A stretch of 37,211 nt of DNA from Endoryza sp044226045 (lineage in GTDB: Bacteria; Bacteroidota; Bacteroidia; Chitinophagales; Chitinophagaceae): assembly GCA_044226045.1 (NCBI GenBank), contig JBGAHR010000039.1, positions 1-37,211 on the forward strand, given 5' to 3'. How positions within the stretch are numbered: position 1 is the first letter of the stretch; each line of letters begins with the position of its first letter. A model generated the notes under the pieces. That model saw nothing but the letters and a program-made list of their open reading frames with translations. It ran no database searches and had not been told where the DNA came from. The position numbers and the translations under genes are program-made. Positions 17,286 through 25,278 of the stretch are shown here, in pieces.

Positions 17286-17777
17286 ATGTCAAAAAAGGAT
17301 CAGAAAATTAACAAAGCGGAGCTAACGATCAGACCGATTGGTATTGACGAAGCCATTCCTTATGAACTACTGCTTGATGCCGACCCATCCAGGCAGATGA
17401 TTGATGCCTATTTACCGTATTCGGTTATCTATCTCGGATTTCTTAAGGATACGATGATAGGAGTATATGTAATAATGCCAAAAGACACAGAGGTTATCGA
17501 GATCAAGATCCTGGCAGTAGCAGAAAAGTACCAGGGTCGCGGCGCTGGTTTTATTCTGTTGCAAGATGCTATATCGAGAGCGACCCAGCAGGGGTACAGC
17601 CAGGTAATTATTGGCACTTCCAATGCCAGCATCGGCCCACTATTCCTGTACCAGAAAGTTGGATTCGATCTATACGATATCCGCAAGAACTATTTCGTTG
17701 ATCACTATCCACAGCCCCTCGAAGAGAACGGCTTACCAGTAAAACACCAGTTGTTGCTTTCAAAAAATCTGAGGTAG
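17286..17777 (+). CDS. GNAT-family N-acetyltransferase
   Basis: This 163-residue cytoplasmic protein has the GNAT fold. The acetyl-CoA motif A reads IKILAVAEKYQGRGAGFILLQDAI, with the Q/R-x-x-G-x-G/A pyrophosphate loop. A later strand/helix, IIGTSNASIGPLFLYQKVGFD, is typical of motif B. The substrate (amine, amino acid or protein N-terminus) cannot be predicted. The gene is 57 bp after the cytochrome gene and may be transcribed with it. It is followed by a long repeat block rather than a gene. Confidence 0.88.
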   Translation: MSKKDQKINKAELTIRPIGIDEAIPYELLLDADPSRQMIDAYLPYSVIYLGFLKDTMIGVYVIMPKDTEVIEIKILAVAEKYQGRGAGFILLQDAISRATQQGYSQVIIGTSNASIGPLFLYQKVGFDLYDIRKNYFVDHYPQPLEENGLPVKHQLLLSKNLR

Positions 17778-17847
17778 AGTGGTTGTTATGTAGTGTTGGG
17801 CTTCGGCTTGCAGCTTAGGTTTTTTGTTTGAGCTGTCGTTTATCCTT

Positions 17848-18383
17848 TCCGCTCCCGCTAAAGGCGTTTCACGTTGGTTTTCGGTTTGCAGTTTTCGGTT
17901 TGCAGTTTCTCATTTCTCTCTCTGTTTCCGTTTCTGTTTCTCTTTCTGTTTCTCTTTCCGTTTCCCTTTCCGTTTCTGTTTCTCTTTCTGTTTCTCTTTC
18001 TGTTTCACATTCCCTTTCTCTTTCCGTTTCCCTTTCCCTTTCCGTTTCTGTTTCCCTTTCCCTTTCTCTTTCCGCTCCCGCTCTCACTCCCGCTCCCAAA
18101 ACCCCTCACCCCAGCCCTCTCCCAAGGGAGAGGGAGTAGTATCATTCACGTTAGTTTGCAGTTTTCGGTTTGCGGTTTCTCATTTCCCTCTCTGCTTCCG
18201 TTTCCCTTTATGTTTCCCTTTCTCTTTCTCTTTCCCTTTCCCTTTCCGTTTCTGTTTCTCTTTCTGTTTCACATTCCCTTTCTCTTTCCGTTTCCCTTTC
18301 TCTTTCCGTTTCTGTTTCCGTTTCTCTTTCCCTTTCCGCTCCCGCTCCCCCTCCCGCTTGCGCTTGCGCCACCGCTCCCGCTC
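17848..18383. repeat. Duplicated polypyrimidine hexamer-repeat block
   Basis: The 606-bp gap between convergent genes is almost entirely repeats. Two copies, offset by about 270 bp (from about 17885 and 18155), each contain TTTGCAG/TTTTCGG heptamers. TTTCTCATTTCYCTCTCTG follows, then a long in-phase hexamer tract (TTTCYN units such as TTTCCC, TTTCTG, TTTCCG) and GCTCCC-type hexamers. Long frames are open here in all three plus-strand phases because the strand is nearly free of purines. They encode only Phe/Leu/Ser/Pro low complexity, so I call no gene. Confidence 0.9.
18102..18137. repeat. REP-like palindromic element
   Basis: CCCCTCACCCCAGCCCTCTC continues into an inverted repeat in which CCCTCTCCC faces GGGAGAGGG (18115-18134). 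This type of intergenic palindrome is common in many bacterial genomes. It sits between the two copies of the hexamer block and may act as a transcript-end hairpin for the convergent genes. Confidence 0.7.
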
Positions 18384-19814
18384 TCACCTCCATCCTCCTC
18401 CCAATCCTCGGTAGATATTCACTACGGCATTGAGTTGTTCTTTTTTGGTTTCGATTAGTTCGAGTTTGGATTCGAGCGCGTCTCTCTGGGTCATCAGAAC
18501 CTCGAGATAATCGGCTCGCGCAGATTTGAATAGATCCTGTGAAATATCAATAGAACGGGTGAGCGCATTTACCTGCTGGGTTTTCAGTCCGTAGCTTTTG
18601 TCCAGGTTATCGATTCTGGATAACTGGGTATACACTTCCAGGTAGGCATTCAAAACTGTTTTTTCGTAGTTATATAATGCCTGCCATTGACGGGCATTGG
18701 CATTCCTGAATTCTGCTTCGATGGCTTTACGATTGATCAATGGACCCGCGAGGTCTCCGGCCATCGAGAGTAACATTGACTCCGGAAATCTGGCCAGGTA
18801 AGAAGGATTAAAAGCCTGAAGCCCCAATCCGGCGGAGATGCCCAGTGATGGAAAGAACTCGGCTCGCGCTACTTTAACATCCAGCCTGGCAGCTATGAGG
18901 TCAAGCTCTGCCTGTCGGATATCGGGCCTGTTCAGCAACAGTTGGGAAGGTATACCCGCTTTCACGGTTGATGGAACGAGATCGAGGAAACCGGCGCGAC
19001 TGCGAACGATCGGTTGTGGAAAGCGACCCAACAGGAAATTGATCCGGTTTTCAGTTTCCCGGATTCGTTGCTGAATATCGAATTCGAGGCTTTGAGAGCT
19101 GAGTACTTCGGCCTCAAATTTCTTCACCGCGAGTTCGGTTACCCTAGCCGCTTCTTTCTGCACTTTAACGATTTCAAGCGCATTTTTTTGCAGTTCAATA
19201 TTTTGCTTTACAATCTCCAATTGGTTATCGAGCGCCAGCAGTTCATAATAGGAACTGGCGATTTCCGCTACGAGATTGGTGATCACAAAATTTCTTCCTT
19301 CTACCGTAGAGAAATAACGGGTGATTGCGGCTTTCTTCGCATTGCGGAGCTTATGCCAGATATCCACTTCCCAGTTCGCATACACCATAGCGGTAAAATC
19401 GCCGAGGTATTCGGGCACTTCTTTGCCGGGAGTAATTTCTGTTGAAGCATCTCCGGCCCCCTGGCTGGTATATAAACCTACTTTTTCCATGCCGACACCT
19501 CCTCTCAATCCAACGGTGGGAAGCAATGCACCCTGACGGAAATGGATATCGTTCTTGGCCATTTCGAGCTCCTGGAGCGTGATCATTAATTCCTGGTTCT
19601 TTAATAATGCAGAATCAATCAGGGTCACCAGGTTTGGATCGGTAAAAAATTCACGCCACCTGACAGAGGCGCTGTTTGCTGTATCAGTATTATTGTTGTA
19701 AGTCTCCGGGGTCTGCCGGTTTTCATTGACTGTAGGAATTGCCGGGACTTTGCAGGCTACCGCAAAGAGCGTGACGGTACCAGCCAAAAAGACATTTTTG
19801 AAATTCTTAGACAT
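18384..19814 (-). CDS. RND efflux outer-membrane lipoprotein (OprM/NodT type)
   Basis: This 476-residue protein has a lipoprotein signal (lipobox FAVAC, Cys21) and two OEP/TolC-like repeats (about 65-255 and 285-470). Typical phrases are NWEVDIWHKLRNAKKAA in the first, and LLLNRPDIRQAELDLIAARLDVKVARAEFFPSLGISAG in the second. It forms the trimeric outer-membrane channel of the tripartite pump. Its start overlaps the end of the RND transporter gene by 8 bp, so translation is probably coupled. Its stop codon abuts the polypyrimidine repeat block. Confidence 0.95.
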   Translation of the reverse strand: MSKNFKNVFLAGTVTLFAVACKVPAIPTVNENRQTPETYNNNTDTANSASVRWREFFTDPNLVTLIDSALLKNQELMITLQELEMAKNDIHFRQGALLPTVGLRGGVGMEKVGLYTSQGAGDASTEITPGKEVPEYLGDFTAMVYANWEVDIWHKLRNAKKAAITRYFSTVEGRNFVITNLVAEIASSYYELLALDNQLEIVKQNIELQKNALEIVKVQKEAARVTELAVKKFEAEVLSSQSLEFDIQQRIRETENRINFLLGRFPQPIVRSRAGFLDLVPSTVKAGIPSQLLLNRPDIRQAELDLIAARLDVKVARAEFFPSLGISAGLGLQAFNPSYLARFPESMLLSMAGDLAGPLINRKAIEAEFRNANARQWQALYNYEKTVLNAYLEVYTQLSRIDNLDKSYGLKTQQVNALTRSIDISQDLFKSARADYLEVLMTQRDALESKLELIETKKEQLNAVVNIYRGLGGGWR

Positions 19815-22800
19815 TATGATCGATTTCTTCTGTTAATGGATTTTCTTCTTCATCCTTGACGAAAGGATTGCGTTCAGATATCTTGCCGAAGACATAGTAC
19901 AAGCCGGGAATGAGAATCACGCCAAATACGGTCCCGAGAATCATACCGCCTGCGGAAGCGGAACCAATGGTCCGGTTGCCGATGGCACCAGGTCCGGTTG
20001 CCAGTACGAGTGGAATCAAACCGGCGATAAAGGCGAATGAAGTCATCAGGATGGGACGGAAACGGGCAACGGATCCCTCGATGGCGGCTTTGAAAACGGA
20101 TTGCCCGGCGCGATGGCGCTGTACGGCAAATTCTACAATCAATACCGCATTCTTTCCAAGCAAACCGATCAGCATGATCACACCCACCTGCGCATAGATG
20201 TTATTTTCGAGTCCCAACGCTTTCAACAATAAAAACGCTCCCATGATACCGGTGGGTAAGGAGAGGATCACCGACAGGGGCAAAACAAAACTCTCGTATT
20301 GTGCGGCCAGGATCAGGTATACAAAGCCTAAACAGATTAGAAAGATGTATACCGCTTCATTACCGCGAGCCACCTCATCTTTGGAGATACCGGCCCAGTC
20401 GATGGCATATCCTCTCGGTAATACTTTTTTCGCTACTTCGTTGATCGTTTCAATGGCCTGTCCGCTACTATAGCCGGGAGCAGCACTACCACTGATTTCG
20501 GAAGCGGTGTACATGTTTTGGCGAGTGATTTCCGACAAACCATACACTTTTTCCATTTTCATGAAGGCAGAGAACGGAACCATTTCATCGCGATTGTTCT
20601 TGACATACAGTTTCAGGATATCTTCCGGCAATGCGCGATATTCCGGGGAAGCCTGTACGATCACCTTGTACTGACGTCCGAATTTGATAAAGCTGATCTC
20701 ATAGTTACTTCCCACCAGCGTAGACAAGGTATTCATCGCGTTTTCGATACTCACTCCTTTTTGCTGCGCGATTTCATTGTCGACTTTAATCATGTATTGG
20801 GGGAAGCTGGCGCTGTAAAAGCTAAACACAGAGGAGAGCTCAGGCCGTTTGGTGAGGGCCGCAACAAATTCATTACTCACCGATTCCAGTTTGTGATAGT
20901 CGCCCGAACCGGTCATATCCAGCAAACGCAATTCGAATCCGCCGGCTGCCCCATAACCCGGTACGGCAGGTGGCTGGAAGAATTCGATGGTGGCGCCTGT
21001 AATATCCTTTGATTTTTCTTCGATCTCTTTGATGATTTCCTGTGAAGAGTGTTTTCTATCACTCCAGTTTTTCAGGTTGATCAAACAGGTGCCAGAGTTG
21101 GCGCCTGTACCTTCTGTAAGAATTTCATAGCCGGCGAGTGAGGATACCGATTGCACATCTTCTATCCCTTCCGCGATTTTTTGTAGTCTCTCTGCCACTT
21201 CATTGGTTCGCTCGAGTGATGACCCGGGCGGAGTTTGAATGACGGCATAGAACATGCCCTGGTCTTCGTTCGGGATAAATCCGGAGGGCAGGCTATTATT
21301 GAGTAACCAGGTTCCCAAGCAGAATAACAACAGGATGACAAAAGTGATCACGCGCTTGTTGACGATTTTCCCCAGCAAACCCTGGTAACGTCCGGTTACT
21401 CGGTTAAACCAGTTGTTGAATCCGTCCAGCAATCGGTTCATGATTGATTTCTTTCTCTGTTTTCCATGATTATTCTTCAACATCATGGCGCAAAGGGCCG
21501 GTGTAAGTGTCAACGCCACCAATCCCGACAGAATGATCGACGTAGCCATCGTAATCGAAAACTGTCGATAGAAGATACCAACCGGTCCCGACATGAATGC
21601 TACAGGTATGAACACCGCGGCCATTACGAGCGTAATGGCAATGACCGCCCCGCTGATTTCATGCATCACCTCCTCCGTTGCTTTCAATGGCGAAAGGTGC
21701 TTGCTTTCCATTTTGGCGTGTACGGCTTCTATGACCACAATCGCGTTATCTACCACAATCCCGATGGCGAGTACCAGGGCAAAAAGGGTGATCAGGTTCA
21801 GGGTAATGTTGAAATATTGCATGAACACGAAAGTCCCGATCAGCGATACCGGTACCGCAATCGCAGGAATCAGTGTCGACCGCCAGTCGCCCAGGAATAT
21901 AAATACAACAATACCCACCAGGATGAATGCCTCGACCAGTGTGTGAATTACTTTTTCAATGGAAGCATCGAGGAACTTGGATACGTCATAACTGATTTCA
22001 TAATCCATACCAGGCGGAAAGCTATGCGCCTTGATTTCTTTCAGTTTCGCTTTGACGTCTTCAATTACCTGGCTGGCATTGGAACCATAGGATTGCTTCA
22101 GTACGATCGCCGCAGAGGGTTTGCCATTCAGGTTGGAGTAGATATCGTACATCGAGCTGCCGAATTCAATGTTGGCTACATCTTTCAGGCGAAGAATTTC
22201 ACCATCGGCAGTAGACCGGAGTACCACATTCTCGTATTGTTCGCGGGTGGTAAATCGACCGGAATATTTTATCACATACTCGAATGACTGAGAGCGTTTA
22301 CCTGAACTTTCTCCGGTTTTACCCGGTGAGGCTTCGAGGCTCTGGTCATTGAGTGCTTCCATCACTTCTTCGGTAGAGATTTTATATGCAAGCATCCGAT
22401 CTGGTTTCAACCAGATTCGCATGGCATATTCCCTGTTACCCAGAATGTCGGCAAACCCCACCCCATCGACTCTTTTTAATTCCGAGAGAATATTGATATC
22501 GGCAAAATTGAAAAGGAATTTCTGATCGGCCTTTGGATCGGTGCTGTACAGGTTTACATACATGAGCATGTTCGACTCTTCACGGGATATTTTCACCCCT
22601 TCACGAACTACCAGTGGCGGCAACTTGTTGATCACAGAGGCTACCCTGTTCTGCACGTTTAACGATGCCTGGTTGGGGTCAGTACCGAGGTTGAATACGA
22701 CCTGAACAGTCGCCTCCCCATCATTACCGGCATCAGCGGCCATATATTTCATGCCGGGTACTCCATTGATGGCACGTTCGAGCGGAATAATAACTGATTT

Positions 22801-22974
22801 GATCATCAACTCGTTGTTCGCGCCCGGATATTCGGCCACCACGTTTACTTTCGGAGGTGAAATGGAAGGAAACTGGGTTACTGGCAGTTTGATGATAGCC
22901 AATATCCCCAGGAAAACGATGATGAGAGAAATTACAATGGATAGAACCGGTCTATGTATAAACTTATTGAACAT
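19807..22974 (-). CDS. RND-family (HAE1) inner-membrane efflux transporter
   Basis: This 1055-residue AcrB-like protein has 12 predicted helices with two large periplasmic loops. The opening FIHRPVLSIVISLIIVFLG and the FPSISPPKVNVVAEYPGA segment are family signatures. The proton relay is present as VVDNAIVVIEAV in TM4, where Asn replaces the second Asp of AcrB, as in many relatives. The lysine of TM10 is in LLGKNAVLIVEFA. It exports hydrophobic or amphiphilic compounds by proton antiport. It is encoded between adaptor and outer-membrane factor, 26 bp after the adaptor gene. No drug specificity can be read from the sequence. Confidence 0.96.
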   Translation of the reverse strand: MFNKFIHRPVLSIVISLIIVFLGILAIIKLPVTQFPSISPPKVNVVAEYPGANNELMIKSVIIPLERAINGVPGMKYMAADAGNDGEATVQVVFNLGTDPNQASLNVQNRVASVINKLPPLVVREGVKISREESNMLMYVNLYSTDPKADQKFLFNFADINILSELKRVDGVGFADILGNREYAMRIWLKPDRMLAYKISTEEVMEALNDQSLEASPGKTGESSGKRSQSFEYVIKYSGRFTTREQYENVVLRSTADGEILRLKDVANIEFGSSMYDIYSNLNGKPSAAIVLKQSYGSNASQVIEDVKAKLKEIKAHSFPPGMDYEISYDVSKFLDASIEKVIHTLVEAFILVGIVVFIFLGDWRSTLIPAIAVPVSLIGTFVFMQYFNITLNLITLFALVLAIGIVVDNAIVVIEAVHAKMESKHLSPLKATEEVMHEISGAVIAITLVMAAVFIPVAFMSGPVGIFYRQFSITMATSIILSGLVALTLTPALCAMMLKNNHGKQRKKSIMNRLLDGFNNWFNRVTGRYQGLLGKIVNKRVITFVILLLFCLGTWLLNNSLPSGFIPNEDQGMFYAVIQTPPGSSLERTNEVAERLQKIAEGIEDVQSVSSLAGYEILTEGTGANSGTCLINLKNWSDRKHSSQEIIKEIEEKSKDITGATIEFFQPPAVPGYGAAGGFELRLLDMTGSGDYHKLESVSNEFVAALTKRPELSSVFSFYSASFPQYMIKVDNEIAQQKGVSIENAMNTLSTLVGSNYEISFIKFGRQYKVIVQASPEYRALPEDILKLYVKNNRDEMVPFSAFMKMEKVYGLSEITRQNMYTASEISGSAAPGYSSGQAIETINEVAKKVLPRGYAIDWAGISKDEVARGNEAVYIFLICLGFVYLILAAQYESFVLPLSVILSLPTGIMGAFLLLKALGLENNIYAQVGVIMLIGLLGKNAVLIVEFAVQRHRAGQSVFKAAIEGSVARFRPILMTSFAFIAGLIPLVLATGPGAIGNRTIGSASAGGMILGTVFGVILIPGLYYVFGKISERNPFVKDEEENPLTEEIDHNV

Positions 22975-23000
22975 TATTCAAGACTATTAGGGATGAATGA

Positions 23001-24086
23001 CTATTCGGCTTTCAATCTTAAATGATAAATGACATCAGCAGGCTCCTTGAATTCAAAGCTGATTTTGTCACCATCTTTCACTTTTTGTACTCCTTCCAGC
23101 ACGATTTTTTCTTCGGGTGACAGCCCCGTCTCCAATACATACAGATCCGGCAATTCACCAGCGATCGTGATTTCGCGAGACCGGACCACATTATTTTTGT
23201 CGACTACAAACACATATTTTTTGTCCTGTATCTCATAAGTGGCTTTTTGAGGAATAACAGTCGCCTTGCGAAGAGGAATGGTCATGAGGACTTTACCAGT
23301 TTCTCCATTTCTCAATAACTTATCGGGATTGGCAAATCGCGCACGAAAGGCAATGTTGCCGGTTTCGTTGTTGAATTCACTTTCGATCACCTCTACATCT
23401 CCTTTTTGGGAAAGGACCTGGTTATTGGCGAGCAACAGTTGCACCTTTTTATCGCCACGGGATTTTGAATTGGTCTGGTATTCGAGGTATTCGGGTTCCG
23501 ATACATTGAAGTATACAAACATCTGGCTGTTGTCGGAGAGACTGGTCAGCAATTCTCCCTCATCGATCAGGCTACCCAGTTTTTTCGGAATCCGGTCAAT
23601 CGTTCCGCTGAAGGCTGCACGGATCTCGGTAAACGACAGGTGCAATTTGGCGAGGGCCATTTCTGCTTTAGCCTGATCGAGTTTGGCTTCCGCCATGGCC
23701 TGTTCGTTGCGGGATACCACATTTTTTTCAACCAGTGCGCGGGTATTTTGCAGTTCGATATCTGCGGCCTTGACTTCTGCTTCTGCCTTCAACAGTTCGG
23801 CTTCATAGATTTTCGGCATGATGCGGAACAGCAATTGCCCTGCCTGTACAAACTGACCTTCGTCTACATAGATATCCTGCAGATATCCTTTTTCCTGTGC
23901 ACGGATTTCAATGTTACGCACTGAACGGATTTGTGCTACATACTCTTTGGTAAAAGAAGTATCTACATTCATCGGACTGGTAACAGTGTACTTCAGGGCT
24001 TCTTCTTTCTCTTCTTTTTTGGAAGAAGTACAGCTGCAAACTGACAGGAACAGCATAGTAATGCTGATAATTGAAAACTGTTTCAT
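23001..24086 (-). CDS. RND efflux periplasmic adaptor (membrane fusion protein)
   Basis: This 361-residue lipoprotein (VCSC, Cys19) has the adaptor domain order. A biotinyl/lipoyl half (about 55-90, AQEKGYLQDIYVDEGQFVQAGQLLF) leads into an alpha-helical hairpin (about 93-150, AEAEVKAADIELQNTRALVEKN), the second lipoyl half, a beta-barrel (about 185-265) and a membrane-proximal domain. It bridges transporter and outer-membrane channel. It is the first gene of the three-gene minus-strand operon. The 143-bp gap upstream contains a 7-bp inverted repeat (24152-24158 and 24178-24184), but no regulator gene lies nearby. Confidence 0.95.
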   Translation of the reverse strand: MKQFSIISITMLFLSVCSCTSSKKEEKEEALKYTVTSPMNVDTSFTKEYVAQIRSVRNIEIRAQEKGYLQDIYVDEGQFVQAGQLLFRIMPKIYEAELLKAEAEVKAADIELQNTRALVEKNVVSRNEQAMAEAKLDQAKAEMALAKLHLSFTEIRAAFSGTIDRIPKKLGSLIDEGELLTSLSDNSQMFVYFNVSEPEYLEYQTNSKSRGDKKVQLLLANNQVLSQKGDVEVIESEFNNETGNIAFRARFANPDKLLRNGETGKVLMTIPLRKATVIPQKATYEIQDKKYVFVVDKNNVVRSREITIAGELPDLYVLETGLSPEEKIVLEGVQKVKDGDKISFEFKEPADVIYHLRLKAE

Positions 24087-24229
24087 GATATGTTTAAGCG
24101 ATTAATACTTGAAAGGCTGAAAGGAATGCCCGGAATGAAAACCCGGGTAGCTGCTGGTCGCAGTCGCTGCCGCCTATACCAGCACCAAGACTGATCAATG
24201 GACGGAGCAGGTTTTCTAATGAAAGGGGA

Positions 24230-24619
24230 CTAAATGCGTAATGTTCTTTGCCAGAGATAGAGATAATGGGGAGGGGACCAGGACGAGGTGGTCTTTCGAA
24301 TCCGGCGGATCAGTTGATTTGTCAGGAAAAAGAAAAGCAGTACGAAACAATAGGCCGCGAGCAAACGAAATTTGAATCCGAATTGGGTTTCGTCATCTTC
24401 TTCCTCCAGTAGTTCAGCAAAAACAGGATCTTCCGACCCTTCTTTTGCCAGCCAGCTCATTTCCGGTACCGCGGTAACAGTAACCCCGAAAGTCGACTGC
24501 TTTCCCGGCGACTGGCTGTTCGTGGCCGGAAGATGTTCCGCCCCTTGAACAGCAGTGCTCCAGCCCGCGCAGGCTGCCAGTAGGCCAAGAAATACAAAAA
24601 TGAACGCCGGTATTTTCAT
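24230..24619 (-). CDS. Small exported membrane protein of unknown function
   Basis: This 129-residue protein has an N-terminal signal (2-20), which could be a lipobox (LLAAC, Cys17) or a normal Sec signal. A polar middle with an acidic LLEEEDDET stretch follows, then a single transmembrane helix at about 86-103 and a short basic C-terminus. I do not recognise a family. A TAGATTTG box lies 9 bp upstream of the ATG, so the transcript may be nearly leaderless. It is upstream of and co-directional with the efflux operon, separated by 143 bp, so co-transcription is possible but unproven. Confidence 0.65.
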   Translation of the reverse strand: MKIPAFIFVFLGLLAACAGWSTAVQGAEHLPATNSQSPGKQSTFGVTVTAVPEMSWLAKEGSEDPVFAELLEEEDDETQFGFKFRLLAAYCFVLLFFFLTNQLIRRIRKTTSSWSPPHYLYLWQRTLRI

Positions 24620-24627
24620 TCGGGGGG

Positions 24628-24635
24628 CAAATCTA
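24628..24635 (-). promoter_or_regulatory. Candidate -7 box (TAnnTTTG) for the small membrane protein
   Basis: On the minus strand the sequence reads TAGATTTG, an exact match to the Bacteroidota -7 consensus. A TTTG lies only 15 bp further upstream, short of the usual spacing. If used, the start site would fall within about 5 nt of the ATG at 24619. Confidence 0.35.
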
Positions 24636-24853
24636 ATTAAAGATTAATATCAAAAAAACACGCAATCAATCGAAAGGCGAAATCTCCGGGTTAAATGGAG
24701 CATACTCATTTGCGAACTGTAAAATTCAAAGCCTGTTTTTCAGTTAACCGGCTTTTTTTACCGCGCCAGACTAAAACGGCGCCTGTTCGTGGATATTTTA
24801 TCGCTGGCCGTACCCGAATAGGCCGAAACATTTTACAAACCGATTCGGCGACT

Positions 24854-24894
24854 ATTGACTGTTAGTAATCGCAGCTAAATAATTGACTGATAGT
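24854..24894. repeat. Direct repeat ATTGACTGWTAGT
   Basis: Two 13-bp copies (24854-24866 and 24882-24894) match at 12 positions and are 28 bp apart. A partial third copy, ATTGACTTGTTA, is at 25044-25055. They lie in the 659-bp divergent gap 24620-25278 and could be regulator sites, though no regulator is assigned. Confidence 0.35.
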
Positions 24895-24976
24895 TTGCCC
24901 GGATTTTTTCCCTTATCGGAATATTGTTTTTATTCCTTTTACAGTCATTCATTTAGTGTGGAGCGCGGAGACCGGA

Positions 24977-25040
24977 GTTGCCCGAAACGAAAAGCAACCG
25001 GGAAAAGCCGGTAAACACCCCCGGCCCGTTTTATTTTTTT
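24977..25040 (+). other. Candidate structured RNA or attenuator
   Basis: Two potential hairpins occur in series: GTTGC/GCAAC (24977-24981 with 24994-24998) and GCCGG/CCGGC (25007-25011 with 25021-25025). The second is followed by a T-rich run at 25029-25040, the arrangement of an intrinsic terminator. It lies about 240 bp before the helicase start. It could be the end of a small RNA or a leader attenuator. The stems are only 5 bp each, so chance is possible. Confidence 0.3.
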
Positions 25041-25278
25041 GTTATTGACTTGTTATCGGATTTGAACAGGAGGGATTTAGCGAGATAAATCAGGTTGAAC
25101 CCCGGAAACTGGTGAAAAGATCCACCTGCTTTCAGTTAAAAAATCTTACTGTCAAGAACCGATGCGCCCTATCTTGCATATCGGATCAACAATTAGAAAG
25201 TAAGGGGTAAATATTGGATTGTGGGCAGATGATACGGCCCCCGCGGGTCATTTCAAATTACAGACTACAAGCACAGGA

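Noticed and set aside
17824..18458. Long open frames in several phases over the polypyrimidine block
   Set aside because: They encode only repeated Phe/Leu/Ser/Pro and are open because the strand almost lacks the purines needed for stop codons.
20518..21012. A 164-codon plus-strand frame opposite the RND transporter
   Set aside because: Same reason: shadow of a strongly supported gene.
21466..22287. A 273-codon plus-strand frame opposite the RND transporter
   Set aside because: It is antisense to a clear, full-length transporter and has no recognisable domain; His/Arg-rich composition is typical of a shadow frame.
24152..24184. Operator for the efflux operon
   Set aside because: The 7-bp TGCTGGT/ACCAGCA repeat has a 19-nt spacer and no regulator gene nearby; too weak to call.
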